Below are positions 9,014 to 18,181 of a stretch of 64,000 nt of DNA, piece by piece. The DNA is taken from the NCBI GenBank assembly GCA_902601895.1, contig CACKOU010000004.1, forward strand, positions 19,140-83,139, read 5' to 3'. The notes beneath the pieces are model-generated. The model saw only the letters and a list, made by a program, of their open reading frames with translations. It did not search any database and had not been told where the DNA came from. A program made the translations under genes and the position numbers. How positions within the stretch are numbered: position 1 is the stretch's first letter; each line of letters starts with the position of its first letter. Origin of the DNA: an uncultured Pelagibacteraceae bacterium. Its GTDB lineage: Bacteria > Pseudomonadota > Alphaproteobacteria > Pelagibacterales > Pelagibacteraceae.

Positions 9014-10444
9014 TTATTTCAATTTCCATGCAATTATTGGTGATAAAGTTGCCGCAATAAATGAACAAAATAAAAGAGATTGAGAAATATACGATGGTGC
9101 TAAACCCATAGGCAAAATTACGCCAAATAGTATTGATTTAGAAAAATCTGGACTTGGGAAAAATAATAGTCCTGCAATTAATCCTATTAATATAGAAACA
9201 TAAGCATTTTTTTCATTATAAGATTTAGAATAAAAAGTATAAAAAACACTTAGAACAGCCGCACAACAAAATAAATCTGCTATTAAGAACAAATAAAGGA
9301 TACTAAATCCTTTTGATGCAACAAAAAAAGCTATGACCGAAAGAAAAATAACAAATTGTTTTGATATATTTAAATGATTATTTTTTAAATTTAATACTTT
9401 ATCTACATCTACTATTACCAAACTTGAAATAGCATTTATTAAAGTATCAATACTGCTAATTGTTAAAGAGATAGCTAAAATTATTACAATGACCGAAAAC
9501 GTTGTTAAATTTTCTTTTAGTAAAATTGAGAAAAATGCAAGATCAGGTATGACATTGTCATCTTGGGAGACAGCTACCAAACCACTAAATCCCATAAAAA
9601 AGACTATTGGTATTATTATTAAAAATGAGAATATTAAACTTTTTTTCAAAACCTCATAATTTTTTGCAGCATAAACTCTCTGCCAATTACCTTGATGAAA
9701 AAGATTAGTTGCTGCAACAGCTATAAAGAAAGTTAAACCGGCAGTATAATTTGGAAGATAGCTAAAACTTAACAAATGTGGATTATTATTTTTAATAATT
9801 TTAAAGCTAAATTCGTTTGTTTCGATTGAGATAATAAAAAGTAAACTAATTATTAATAGTGCTGTAAATACAAAAAATTGAATATTATCTGTGATTAAAG
9901 ATGCTCTTAACCCTCCATATAATGTGTAAAATAACGAACATGATATTACTATCAAAGAGGTAATCCACAATTCAGTACCAGATATGTAATTAATTAAAAA
10001 AGCTACAGCAGTAACTTCGGCAATTAAAAAGATTGTCATATAAAAAATGGAAAAAACTAAAATAAGTTTATAAAGATTTGGTCCAAATCTTAATCTTATT
10101 ATTTCAATAATACTTTTGCCTTGAGGATAACTAGTTCTAAATTTTTTACCAAGATAAATTAAAATAAAAAGCGGGAATGCGGTTCCCAATGAATAGCCAA
10201 TCACTGCACCAATTCCTCCCCAGGTTGCTGCTGATGCAGGTCCAAATAAAATCCAAGCACCAAGTGCTGAAGCAACAAGACTTGTTGTTAAGGATAAAGT
10301 TCCAATCGAACGGTTTGCAACTAAATAATTATTAAGTCCTTTAAATTTTTTTGAAAAATAAATTCCAACAAAAACAAATATTAAAGAAATTGAAATAATT
10401 AATATTATTGCTGATGATTGATTGATTATATTTAAGTTATTCAT
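9014..10444 (-). CDS. thiV: Sodium:solute symporter family transporter; likely thiamin-precursor (HMP) transporter ThiV-like
   Basis: SSF fold (SLVASALGAWILFGPASAATWGG...); immediately downstream of a TPP riboswitch. Confidence 0.8.
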   Translation of the reverse strand: MNNLNIINQSSAIILIISISLIFVFVGIYFSKKFKGLNNYLVANRSIGTLSLTTSLVASALGAWILFGPASAATWGGIGAVIGYSLGTAFPLFILIYLGKKFRTSYPQGKSIIEIIRLRFGPNLYKLILVFSIFYMTIFLIAEVTAVAFLINYISGTELWITSLIVISCSLFYTLYGGLRASLITDNIQFFVFTALLIISLLFIISIETNEFSFKIIKNNNPHLLSFSYLPNYTAGLTFFIAVAATNLFHQGNWQRVYAAKNYEVLKKSLIFSFLIIIPIVFFMGFSGLVAVSQDDNVIPDLAFFSILLKENLTTFSVIVIILAISLTISSIDTLINAISSLVIVDVDKVLNLKNNHLNISKQFVIFLSVIAFFVASKGFSILYLFLIADLFCCAAVLSVFYTFYSKSYNEKNAYVSILIGLIAGLLFFPSPDFSKSILFGVILPMGLAPSYISQSLLFCSFIAATLSPIIAWKLK

Positions 10445-10446
10445 TT

Positions 10447-10513
10447 TCCCTTTCTGAATTACCAGACAGGTTCTAAGGGTATTTCTCAGCCTTCTGGCAC
10501 CCCATTTACAACT
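10447..10513 (-). promoter_or_regulatory. TPP (THI-element) riboswitch
   Basis: Minus strand: TGGGGTGCCAGAAGGCTGAGAAATACCCTTAGAACCTGTCTGGTAATTCAGAAAGGGAAA-ATG; canonical GGGGTGCC, CTGAGA, ACCC, GAACCTG, GGTAAT and AGGGA blocks. Confidence 0.95.
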
Positions 10514-10524
10514 TAATTCAAAGA

Positions 10525-11268
10525 TTAAATGAAATCAATTATTAACTTAGCACTACTAATAAGAATTAAAGCGTAAATGATATTATAAAATAAATTTTCC
10601 TCAATTATTTTAAGTAATTTATAACCTATAAATATTCCAATAAGCGCTAGGGGAAAGAGAGTAAGTGATTGATATAACGTATCAAAATTCATCATGGATA
10701 AATAAATATACAGGGGAAACTTAATTAGATTAACACAACTAAAAAAAATAATTCTTGTGCCAACATAAATTTCTTTTTTCATTCTTAGTGGGAGTAAATA
10801 AAGACTTGTTGGAGTTCCTCCCGCATGAACACAAAAACTTGAAAAACCAGCAATGGTTGAACAAATAGCACCTTTAAAAAAATTTTTTTTTGCCGGTATA
10901 GTTTTTTCTTTTTTAAATAAAAAATAATGACCAGAAAATAAAAAACCCATTATTCCAACAATTAATTTAAGCAAATCCTCAGTAAAATAAGTAAAAGTAA
11001 ATGATCCAATTATTATTCCAATAGCTGCAAATGGAACTATTAATTTAAGTGTTCCAAAATCAAACTCTCTTCTAAATCTATAAACCGCAATAATATCTGA
11101 AAAAATTAATATTGGTAATATTATTGCAAGCGCTTGATTTAATGGCATTACTACTGTCATTAATGGAACTGAAATTAGTGATATTGATCCACCTAAACCT
11201 GACTTAGCAATTCCATATAATACGATAGCTGGAACAACACTAAGAAAGAATAATAAATTTATCTCCAT
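10525..11268 (-). CDS. TSUP family (TauE/SafE-type) membrane transporter
   Basis: SGLGGSISLISVPLMTVVMPLNQALAIILPILIFSDI. Confidence 0.85.
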   Translation of the reverse strand: MEINLLFFLSVVPAIVLYGIAKSGLGGSISLISVPLMTVVMPLNQALAIILPILIFSDIIAVYRFRREFDFGTLKLIVPFAAIGIIIGSFTFTYFTEDLLKLIVGIMGFLFSGHYFLFKKEKTIPAKKNFFKGAICSTIAGFSSFCVHAGGTPTSLYLLPLRMKKEIYVGTRIIFFSCVNLIKFPLYIYLSMMNFDTLYQSLTLFPLALIGIFIGYKLLKIIEENLFYNIIYALILISSAKLIIDFI

Positions 11269-11274
11269 TATAAA

Positions 11275-11439
11275 TTAGAAATATAGCAATAAAGATAAAA
11301 CCACTAATATTAAAACTAATATGATTACGGCTATGTAATTGAGTCTAATTTTAAAATTGCTTAATAAAAATTTATTAATTTTTTCCCAGAAAATAATAAT
11401 CAAAATTAATAGTACTGCTGGAAGAATAAATTTAATCAT
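11275..11439 (-). CDS. Mini membrane protein (54 aa), copy 2 of a tandem pair
   Basis: ORF track starts at 11499, but ATG at 11439 (MIKFILPAVLLILIIIFWEKINKFLL...) avoids overlap with the upstream mini-ORF. Confidence 0.55.
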   Translation of the reverse strand: MIKFILPAVLLILIIIFWEKINKFLLSNFKIRLNYIAVIILVLILVVLSLLLYF

Positions 11440-11447
11440 AAATCTAT

Positions 11448-11615
11448 TTACATCAAAAAATACATCAATCCAAATATAACAAGTATAATTATTATCCAAA
11501 TTGAAAAATTAGATATCAACTGTTTAATATTTGAGTTTGATCTGAGAAAATTAGGTAGAACTAATATTAAGACTAATATTAAAAATATTGCAGGAATTAT
11601 CTGATCAACAGTCAA
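11448..11615 (-). CDS. Mini membrane protein (55 aa, TTG start), copy 1 of a tandem pair
   Basis: LTVDQIIPAIFLILVLILVLPNFLRSNSNIKQLISNFSIWIIIILVIFGLMYFLM; starts 1 nt after the ABC-2 permease stop. Confidence 0.5.
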   Translation of the reverse strand: MTVDQIIPAIFLILVLILVLPNFLRSNSNIKQLISNFSIWIIIILVIFGLMYFLM

Positions 11616-11616
11616 A

Positions 11617-12384
11617 TTAATTTTTTATATTATAACCTTTTTTAAGTATAATTGAGACAAGAGTTACACATACAATTAAAAATATAAACATTGTTGAAAT
11701 ACTTATCCAAATATCAAAATCAGAAACTCCGTAAAATGCAAACCTCAGACCATTAACTAAATAAACAACAGGATTAAAATAAGTGACTGTTTGCCAGAAA
11801 CTTGGGAGCATATCTAGCGAATACAAACTTCCACCTAAGAATACCATCGGTGTAATGACAATTGTTGGTATTATTGACATTTGCTCGAAATTTTTACTAA
11901 GAAGTCCAATTAAAAACCCAAACAAAGCAAAAGTAAAAGCAACAAGAATTAATAAAAAAATCATTAGTAAAGGAAACTTCACGTTAACTTCTGCAAAGAA
12001 AAGTGATGTAAAGAAAATTACTGCAGCAACAATTAAGGTTTTAGTTGCGCCCGCACCAACATAAGCAATTACAATTTCTACAGTAGAAATTGGAGCTGCT
12101 AAGATTTCATAAATTGTTCCATTAAATTTAGGAAAAAAAATTCCAAAAGAAGTGTTGCTGATAGATTGAGTTAATAATGTTAACATCAATAATCCAGGTA
12201 CAATGTATGAGCCATAACTAATACCATCAATTTTTTCTACGTAATCTCCAATTACTGAGCCAAATACTATGAAGTATAATGATGTAGATAATACTGGAGA
12301 AAGAAGAGATTGTATTAATGTTCTTCTAAATCTATCCATTTCATGAAAATAAATTGCTCTTAATGCGTAAAAATTAATCCTCAT
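11617..12384 (-). CDS. ABC-2 type transport permease (YadH-like)
   Basis: FHEMDRFRRTLIQSLLSPVLSTSLYFIVFG; ABC-2 membrane domain. Confidence 0.9.
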   Translation of the reverse strand: MRINFYALRAIYFHEMDRFRRTLIQSLLSPVLSTSLYFIVFGSVIGDYVEKIDGISYGSYIVPGLLMLTLLTQSISNTSFGIFFPKFNGTIYEILAAPISTVEIVIAYVGAGATKTLIVAAVIFFTSLFFAEVNVKFPLLMIFLLILVAFTFALFGFLIGLLSKNFEQMSIIPTIVITPMVFLGGSLYSLDMLPSFWQTVTYFNPVVYLVNGLRFAFYGVSDFDIWISISTMFIFLIVCVTLVSIILKKGYNIKN

Positions 12385-13309
12385 TGTTTTCCTTTACCAA
12401 TGTCACAAAAATCTTTTCAAGATTATTTTGCTCTGTTTTTAGATCTCTCATCTTTAATCCCACATTTTTCAAATCTTGAAGCATCTTTGTGATACCTGTT
12501 CTTTCAGCATGTAAGTTATAGTTGTAAATTAATGAATAATTATCATTAGATATTGATAGATTGTATTCATCAAGTTCTGTTGGAATTTTTTCGACTTTAT
12601 CTTGTAATTCAATTGTTAATTTTTTATGACCCATCTTTTTTAATAAATCTATTTTATTATCAACAACAATGATTTCTCCTTGGTTAATTACAGCAACTCG
12701 GTCTGCAATTGCCTCGGCTTCTTCAATATAGTGTGTTGTTAAAATTATAGTTACTCCAGTTTTTCTTAATCCTTCTACAACTTTCCACATATCTTTTCTT
12801 AACTCGACATCTACACCCGCTGTTGGTTCATCAAGAAATAATATCGAAGGTTCATGAGATAATGCTTTTGCTATCATTACACGTCTTTTCATTCCTCCTG
12901 ATAGCTGATTTAGCCTTAAATCTTTTTTATCCCATAAACTAAAATCTTTTAGAACTTTTTCTATATGTTGTGGGTTTGGCTTTTTTCCATATAAGCCTCT
13001 TGAATATGAAACATTGTTAAACACTGTTTCAAATTGTTCTAATGAAATTTCTTGGGGAACCAGTCCTATTCTTGATCTTGTTTCTCTATAATCTTTTATA
13101 ATATCAAAACCATCTACTGTAATTACTCCAGAAGTTGGTTTAACTATACCACAAACAATACTTATCAGTGTCGTTTTGCCAGCTCCATTTGGTCCAAGCA
13201 TAGCAATAATTTCACCCTGCTTTATATTTAAGTTAACAGTTTTTAAAGCGTTAAATCCATTGTCGTATACCTTTGAAAGGCTATCAATTGTTATTAAATT
13301 TTTAGTCAT
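12374..13309 (-). CDS. ABC transporter ATP-binding protein (YadG-like)
   Basis: GPNGAGKTT Walker A, LSGGMKRR signature, LFLDEPT Walker B. Confidence 0.95.
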   Translation of the reverse strand: MTKNLITIDSLSKVYDNGFNALKTVNLNIKQGEIIAMLGPNGAGKTTLISIVCGIVKPTSGVITVDGFDIIKDYRETRSRIGLVPQEISLEQFETVFNNVSYSRGLYGKKPNPQHIEKVLKDFSLWDKKDLRLNQLSGGMKRRVMIAKALSHEPSILFLDEPTAGVDVELRKDMWKVVEGLRKTGVTIILTTHYIEEAEAIADRVAVINQGEIIVVDNKIDLLKKMGHKKLTIELQDKVEKIPTELDEYNLSISNDNYSLIYNYNLHAERTGITKMLQDLKNVGLKMRDLKTEQNNLEKIFVTLVKENNED

Positions 13310-13342
13310 TATCTGAAGTGTTAATTTGATATAGAGATGTTT

Positions 13343-13786
13343 TTAGTGACAAGCAATATTATATTTTTTTAATCTCCAGTAGTTATAAGGCCAGGGAGTT
13401 AAAAATCCAACTAATAGCATTATTGGTACTACCCACCAATTTAAAATAGCTCCACCTGTTAAAATTACATCTGTGAGGTTCATGGCTATTTCCATACTGA
13501 CCATTGATATAAAGCTCATACCAAGTGCAGTCTTTAATGCTTTGGAAAAATCAAGTTTTTGTCTTAGTAAAATTATAGTTTCTAAAATAATACTTGTAAT
13601 CAAACCATTGATAATTGCTAAAGTCATAATGGCTAAAACAGGCCAGGATATTCCTGTTATCTGAAAATACAATATAGTTCCAAAGTCACCAATTGCGCAG
13701 CCTAGTAAACACCAAGCAGTATTTTTTGCGCTTCTTTTCCAAGTATGCTTGCATGACCAATTAATATTAATTGCTTCTGAACTCAT
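13343..13786 (-). CDS. DUF4396 membrane protein
   Basis: WCLLGCAIGDFGTI...GMSFISMVSMEIAMN...PWPYNYWRLKKY. Confidence 0.75.
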   Translation of the reverse strand: MSSEAININWSCKHTWKRSAKNTAWCLLGCAIGDFGTILYFQITGISWPVLAIMTLAIINGLITSIILETIILLRQKLDFSKALKTALGMSFISMVSMEIAMNLTDVILTGGAILNWWVVPIMLLVGFLTPWPYNYWRLKKYNIACH

Positions 13787-14211
13787 TGTTTACTCATTTC
13801 CAAATGGTATTCATAGATATCATCTTTCCAATAAGATTTAATATATGAAAGAATGTTATCAATACCTTCATCACTTATTTTGTCACCAAATCCCATCATC
13901 TTGCCTTCATAATTTTTTATCAACTTAGCAAATCCATATTTTATCATTCTATGTAGTAATTCATCTGTATGATGCCAAGTATGACCAGTTCCATTTAAAG
14001 GCGGAGCTTTTCTATGCCCATCTTCATCCAAACCTTGCCAATTTGTAGCTCCAGCTAAATTTGCTTGGTGACAAGAAACACAATATTGATTGTATAATAT
14101 CTTGCCATTTTTAATTGCTTCTAATGAATCTCTAGTTATGGGATAGTGCGAATGAGAGAAAGCAGTATCTGCATAAAATAAAACAATAAAAATGAAAAAA
14201 TACTTTTTCAT
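13783..14211 (-). CDS. Class I cytochrome c
   Basis: Signal peptide; CVSCH haem motif; distal Met region GKMMGFGDKISD. Confidence 0.88.
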   Translation of the reverse strand: MKKYFFIFIVLFYADTAFSHSHYPITRDSLEAIKNGKILYNQYCVSCHQANLAGATNWQGLDEDGHRKAPPLNGTGHTWHHTDELLHRMIKYGFAKLIKNYEGKMMGFGDKISDEGIDNILSYIKSYWKDDIYEYHLEMSKQ

Positions 14212-14675
14212 TAGTGTGGAGCCCTATATCTGCTATGACAAGCTTTACAGCTCGACCACATATATTGTTTTAAAGCTGCTCTAAAATCATCTTGGTCTTC
14301 GATAATTGAGGCTAGCTTTATCATTTGATCAGATGATTTTTTCATTAGAGCATTAAATTCATCTTTTTCTTCCCAAATAATTGGTAAAGCCTCTGTTCCA
14401 TGTCCCTCTTTTGTATTTTCTGGAAATAAATTTAGTAATTCTAAATAATTATCACTCATGCTTAACATTAGTTTTTTTGAGTCCTCAATTTCAACTTCGT
14501 TAAGCAAAATACTAATTCTTTTTGCTAGTTTATAATTTTGACTAAATAAAGATTTTCTTTTCTTTATAATATCTTTTGCTTTTTCTTCTGATAAAACATT
14601 AGAATTAAATGAAAAAGAAAGTGCTACAATAAACATCATTTTGAAAATATTATTTATTTTTATAAAATAGGTCAT
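14211..14675 (-). CDS. Cytochrome c'-like periplasmic haem protein
   Basis: C-terminal CKACH motif; likely start is the internal Met (MTYFIKI.../MMFIVALSFSFNSNVLS signal peptide) rather than the 14732 start, which overlaps the divergent b561. Confidence 0.75.
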   Translation of the reverse strand: MTYFIKINNIFKMMFIVALSFSFNSNVLSEEKAKDIIKKRKSLFSQNYKLAKRISILLNEVEIEDSKKLMLSMSDNYLELLNLFPENTKEGHGTEALPIIWEEKDEFNALMKKSSDQMIKLASIIEDQDDFRAALKQYMWSSCKACHSRYRAPH

Positions 14676-15201
14676 GTCGAATAGTACAACATTACAATAT
14701 AGTTGGTTAGCTAAATTTTTCCATTGGTTCACTTTGCTCCTTCTTATTGCTCAGATACCAATGGGGTTTATTTTAGTCAGATTAGATTTTTCGGATTTAA
14801 GAATAACTATAGAAAATGTGCATGTAATTGTTGGAATATCCATATTTTACATAACCTTATTTAGGTTAATTTATAAATTTTTTAGCAAGTCCCCAAAACT
14901 AATTCCTGGGGCATTCTTTGGACAAAATTTGATTGCGAAATTGAATCATTTTGCTCTTTATGCCGCACTATTAACAATAACAACATCAGGAATTTTAAAA
15001 AAGCTATTTAATGGTGAAAAACTAAATTTTTTTATTTTTAAATTGAGGATTAAAGATAACTTTGATTTAGCAGATCAATTTTACAATGTTCATGTTATTT
15101 CAAACTATACATTAATAATTTTAATCTCATTACATATTTTTGCAGTTTTGTTTCATCAAATATTTTTGAAAGAAAACATCTTGAAAAGAATGACCAAATA
15201 A
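14674..15201 (+). CDS. Cytochrome b561 family membrane protein
   Basis: WLAKFFHWFTLLLLIAQIPMGF; four-helix His pattern. Confidence 0.88.
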   Translation: MSNSTTLQYSWLAKFFHWFTLLLLIAQIPMGFILVRLDFSDLRITIENVHVIVGISIFYITLFRLIYKFFSKSPKLIPGAFFGQNLIAKLNHFALYAALLTITTSGILKKLFNGEKLNFFIFKLRIKDNFDLADQFYNVHVISNYTLIILISLHIFAVLFHQIFLKENILKRMTK

Positions 15202-15214
15202 TTAAATAGAATTT

Positions 15215-15589
15215 ATGAAAAAATTTATCTTTTTTATTATTTTAATCCTTATACCAAATACCTTGTTTGGTTTTGAAAAAACAACAAATTTTGATCTAAA
15301 GAAATTATTTGAAATTCAAAAATCTGGTAAAACAATAGTTATTAACTCTTGGAATGAATATTGTTCAACTTGTGCAGCACAAACAAAAGTTTTCAACCAA
15401 GCAATGAAAGACTTTAAAGATGTTGAATTTTTATTCTATGAGCAAACAGAACATGAAGATATTGCTAAAGCTTTAGGAATAAACTATTGGACTACAATCG
15501 TTGTATTCAAAGGTGAAAATGAGATAGTTAGAGAGATTGGTTTGGTAGATAAAAAAAAAATATACGACTTAATTAATCAAGGAATTTAA
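15215..15589 (+). CDS. Periplasmic thioredoxin-like protein
   Basis: Signal peptide; [17 protein letters not shown] CxxC. Confidence 0.8.
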   Translation: MKKFIFFIILILIPNTLFGFEKTTNFDLKKLFEIQKSGKTIVINSWNEYCSTCAAQTKVFNQAMKDFKDVEFLFYEQTEHEDIAKALGINYWTTIVVFKGENEIVREIGLVDKKKIYDLINQGI

Positions 15590-16098
15590 AATACTGTCTT
15601 TAAATATCTTTTCCAGTTTTCTTGGTAATGTTTCGCGTTTTCTGTTATTTTCACTACCTCTTCACTAGTTAATTTTCTAATAACCTTTCCAGGAGCTCCT
15701 ACCACTAATGAATTGTCGGGAATTTCTTTATTCTCAGTTATTAATGCTTTTGCGCCAATAATACAGTTTTTACCTATTTTTGCATTATTTAAAATTACTG
15801 CACCGATACCGACTAAACTATTATCTCCAATTGTACATCCATGGAGCATAACTATATGACCGATAGTTACGTCTTTACCTATTCTTAATGGGCAACCTGG
15901 GTCAGTATGTAAAACACTTCCATCTTGAACATTTGAACCTTCTCCAACATGAATGTTTTCATTATCCCCTCTAATTACAGCATTAAACCAAACACTAGAG
16001 TTTTTTTCTAATGTGACATCTCCAATAATGGTTGCATTGGGAGCTACCCAATTTTCGCCAGAGTTTTTTGGTTTTTTGTCTTCCAAATCGTAAAACAT
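15586..16098 (-). CDS. Gamma-class carbonic anhydrase-like protein
   Basis: Left-handed beta-helix hexapeptide repeats; [26 protein letters not shown]. Confidence 0.92.
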   Translation of the reverse strand: MFYDLEDKKPKNSGENWVAPNATIIGDVTLEKNSSVWFNAVIRGDNENIHVGEGSNVQDGSVLHTDPGCPLRIGKDVTIGHIVMLHGCTIGDNSLVGIGAVILNNAKIGKNCIIGAKALITENKEIPDNSLVVGAPGKVIRKLTSEEVVKITENAKHYQENWKRYLKTVF

Positions 16099-16118
16099 AA
16101 TTTATATATTATTACATT

Positions 16119-16673
16119 ATGCCTATTAAAACACCAGTATGTGATTTTGGAAAAAAAGCAGAAAACTTTGAATTAAAATCTACAGAGAACAAATTAATAT
16201 CATTAAATGATATAAAAGGTGAAAATGGAACTTTGATAATGTTTATTTGCAATCATTGTCCTTATGTGAAAGCAATTATAAAAGATGTGGTGGAGGATTG
16301 TAGTAAACTTAATGATTTAGGAATAAATTCAGTTGCAATATGCTCTAATGATCCAATCAATTATCCAGAAGACTCATTTGAAAAAATGATTGAATTTGCA
16401 ATTAAACATAAATTTAATTTTCCTTATCTGGTAGATGAAACCCAAGATATTGCAAGAAAATATGATGCTGTATGTACTCCAGATTTTTTTGGTTATGATA
16501 AAGATTTTGGTCTTCAATATAGAGGAAGGATAAGAGAATTAAGAGAACTAAAGCCTGTGAGATCTGGAGATAGTGATTTATTTATTGCTATGAAACAGGT
16601 TTCAGAAACAGGTAAAGGTCCAGAAGAACAATTTCCAAGTATGGGTTGTGGTATTAAGTGGTCATCTAATTAA
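16119..16673 (+). CDS. Thioredoxin/AhpC-TSA family protein
   Basis: FICNHCPYVKAI...DFFGYDKDFGLQYRGRI. Confidence 0.88.
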   Translation: MPIKTPVCDFGKKAENFELKSTENKLISLNDIKGENGTLIMFICNHCPYVKAIIKDVVEDCSKLNDLGINSVAICSNDPINYPEDSFEKMIEFAIKHKFNFPYLVDETQDIARKYDAVCTPDFFGYDKDFGLQYRGRIRELRELKPVRSGDSDLFIAMKQVSETGKGPEEQFPSMGCGIKWSSN

Positions 16674-17755
16674 TGTACTTATTAATTACAAGAAGTTTTC
16701 CTCCTGAAATAGGTGGTATGCAAAATCTAATGTGGGGATTGGCAAGATCTTTATCAAAATTAGATATGGTTAAAGTTTTTGCTGATTATCACAAAGATCA
16801 TAAAAAATTTGATGATAAAGTTTCATTCACAATTGAGAGAGTTAGTGGTGTTAAATTATTAAGAAAATATAGAAAATCTTTTTTGATAAACGAATATTTA
16901 AATGAAAATAAGAATGTAAATTGTATTATAGCAGATCACTGGAAAAGTTTAGAACTTATAAAATCTTCGAAAAAGAAAATATGTTTAATTCATTCTAAAG
17001 AAATTAATCACCCTAAAGGATCTAGATTAAACAAAAAAGTTCTGGAGGTTTTAAATAATATTGATCATGTGGTAGCAAATTCAAATTTTACAAAAAATTT
17101 AGCAATTAGTCTTGGTGTAGAAGAAAAAAAAGTAATTGTCATATATCCAGGTGTAGATCCCGTTGAAGAAATTCCAAAAGATGACCTTAAACAAGCAGAA
17201 GAAATATTAAAAGGAAAAAAACAAAGGCTAATCACTGTTTCTAGATTTGATAAAAGAAAAAATCACGAAAAAGTTTTAATGGCTATTCGGAATTTAAAAG
17301 AGAAATATCCTGATATTACTTACACTTGTATAGGATATGGAGATGAAGAAGAAAATTTAAAAAAATTAGTAATAGAACTAAAACTGGATAAATATATCGT
17401 ATTTTTAAGTGATATCTCTAATGAATTGAAAAATGCATTAATTGCAAAATCTAATGTTTTTATTATGCCATCTATAATTCACAAAACCTCGGTCGAAGGC
17501 TTTGGAATTTCTTTTATTGAGGCTGCACAATACGGAATTCCATCTATAGGTGGTAAAGATGGTGGTGCTTCTGATGCAATTATTCATAATAAAACTGGAT
17601 TAATTTGTGATGGCAATAGTCTAGATGAAATTTATTCAAGCATAGACACTTTATTTGAAGGTAATAAATATGTTGAATTTGGAAATGAATGCAAAATACA
17701 CGCCAAAAATTTTCTTTGGGACAGGATAATTGAAAACTACAAAAAAATCTTATAA
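16673..17755 (+). CDS. Glycosyltransferase family 4 (GT-B)
   Basis: PPEIGGMQNLMWGLA; YPGVDP; EGFGISFIEAAQYGIPSIG. Confidence 0.9.
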   Translation: MYLLITRSFPPEIGGMQNLMWGLARSLSKLDMVKVFADYHKDHKKFDDKVSFTIERVSGVKLLRKYRKSFLINEYLNENKNVNCIIADHWKSLELIKSSKKKICLIHSKEINHPKGSRLNKKVLEVLNNIDHVVANSNFTKNLAISLGVEEKKVIVIYPGVDPVEEIPKDDLKQAEEILKGKKQRLITVSRFDKRKNHEKVLMAIRNLKEKYPDITYTCIGYGDEEENLKKLVIELKLDKYIVFLSDISNELKNALIAKSNVFIMPSIIHKTSVEGFGISFIEAAQYGIPSIGGKDGGASDAIIHNKTGLICDGNSLDEIYSSIDTLFEGNKYVEFGNECKIHAKNFLWDRIIENYKKIL

Positions 17756-17764
17756 AATTAAAAT

Positions 17765-18181
17765 ATGTTAGATAAATTTAATGGAATAATATATTTAAGT
17801 ATTTTTATTGTACATTTTCTTGTTTACGCCGTTTACGCTTTCAGAACAGTAGTTGCTACAAAGTCGTTTTTAAATCAATACAATATAGATCACTCAGCAG
17901 CCGTAATGGTTAGATTTTTTGGGGCACCATTTATTGCATCTATTTTAGTGGCATTTTACATAATGTTAATTAAAGCAGATGGTTTAGCAGGAACATGGGG
18001 TTTCTTTACACTAATTTTTGCACAAAACGTTTTATATTTCTTAATCGGGATATATACAATATATGTCAATAAGCTTGGACATAACGAAAAAACAAATAGC
18101 GAAGGTGTCATTGCATCTGGAATTTTAACAGTGCTAAGTGGAATTCTTTGCTACGGTCTAGCTGATAAAATTTATATTTAA
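17765..18181 (+). CDS. Hypothetical membrane protein
   Basis: 138-aa ORF with four predicted TMs. Confidence 0.6.
   Translation: MLDKFNGIIYLSIFIVHFLVYAVYAFRTVVATKSFLNQYNIDHSAAVMVRFFGAPFIASILVAFYIMLIKADGLAGTWGFFTLIFAQNVLYFLIGIYTIYVNKLGHNEKTNSEGVIASGILTVLSGILCYGLADKIYI

Noticed and set aside
14675-14732. Track start of the c'-like ORF at 14732
   Set aside because: Would overlap the divergent cytochrome b561 start by about 58 nt; the internal Met start followed by a signal peptide fits better.
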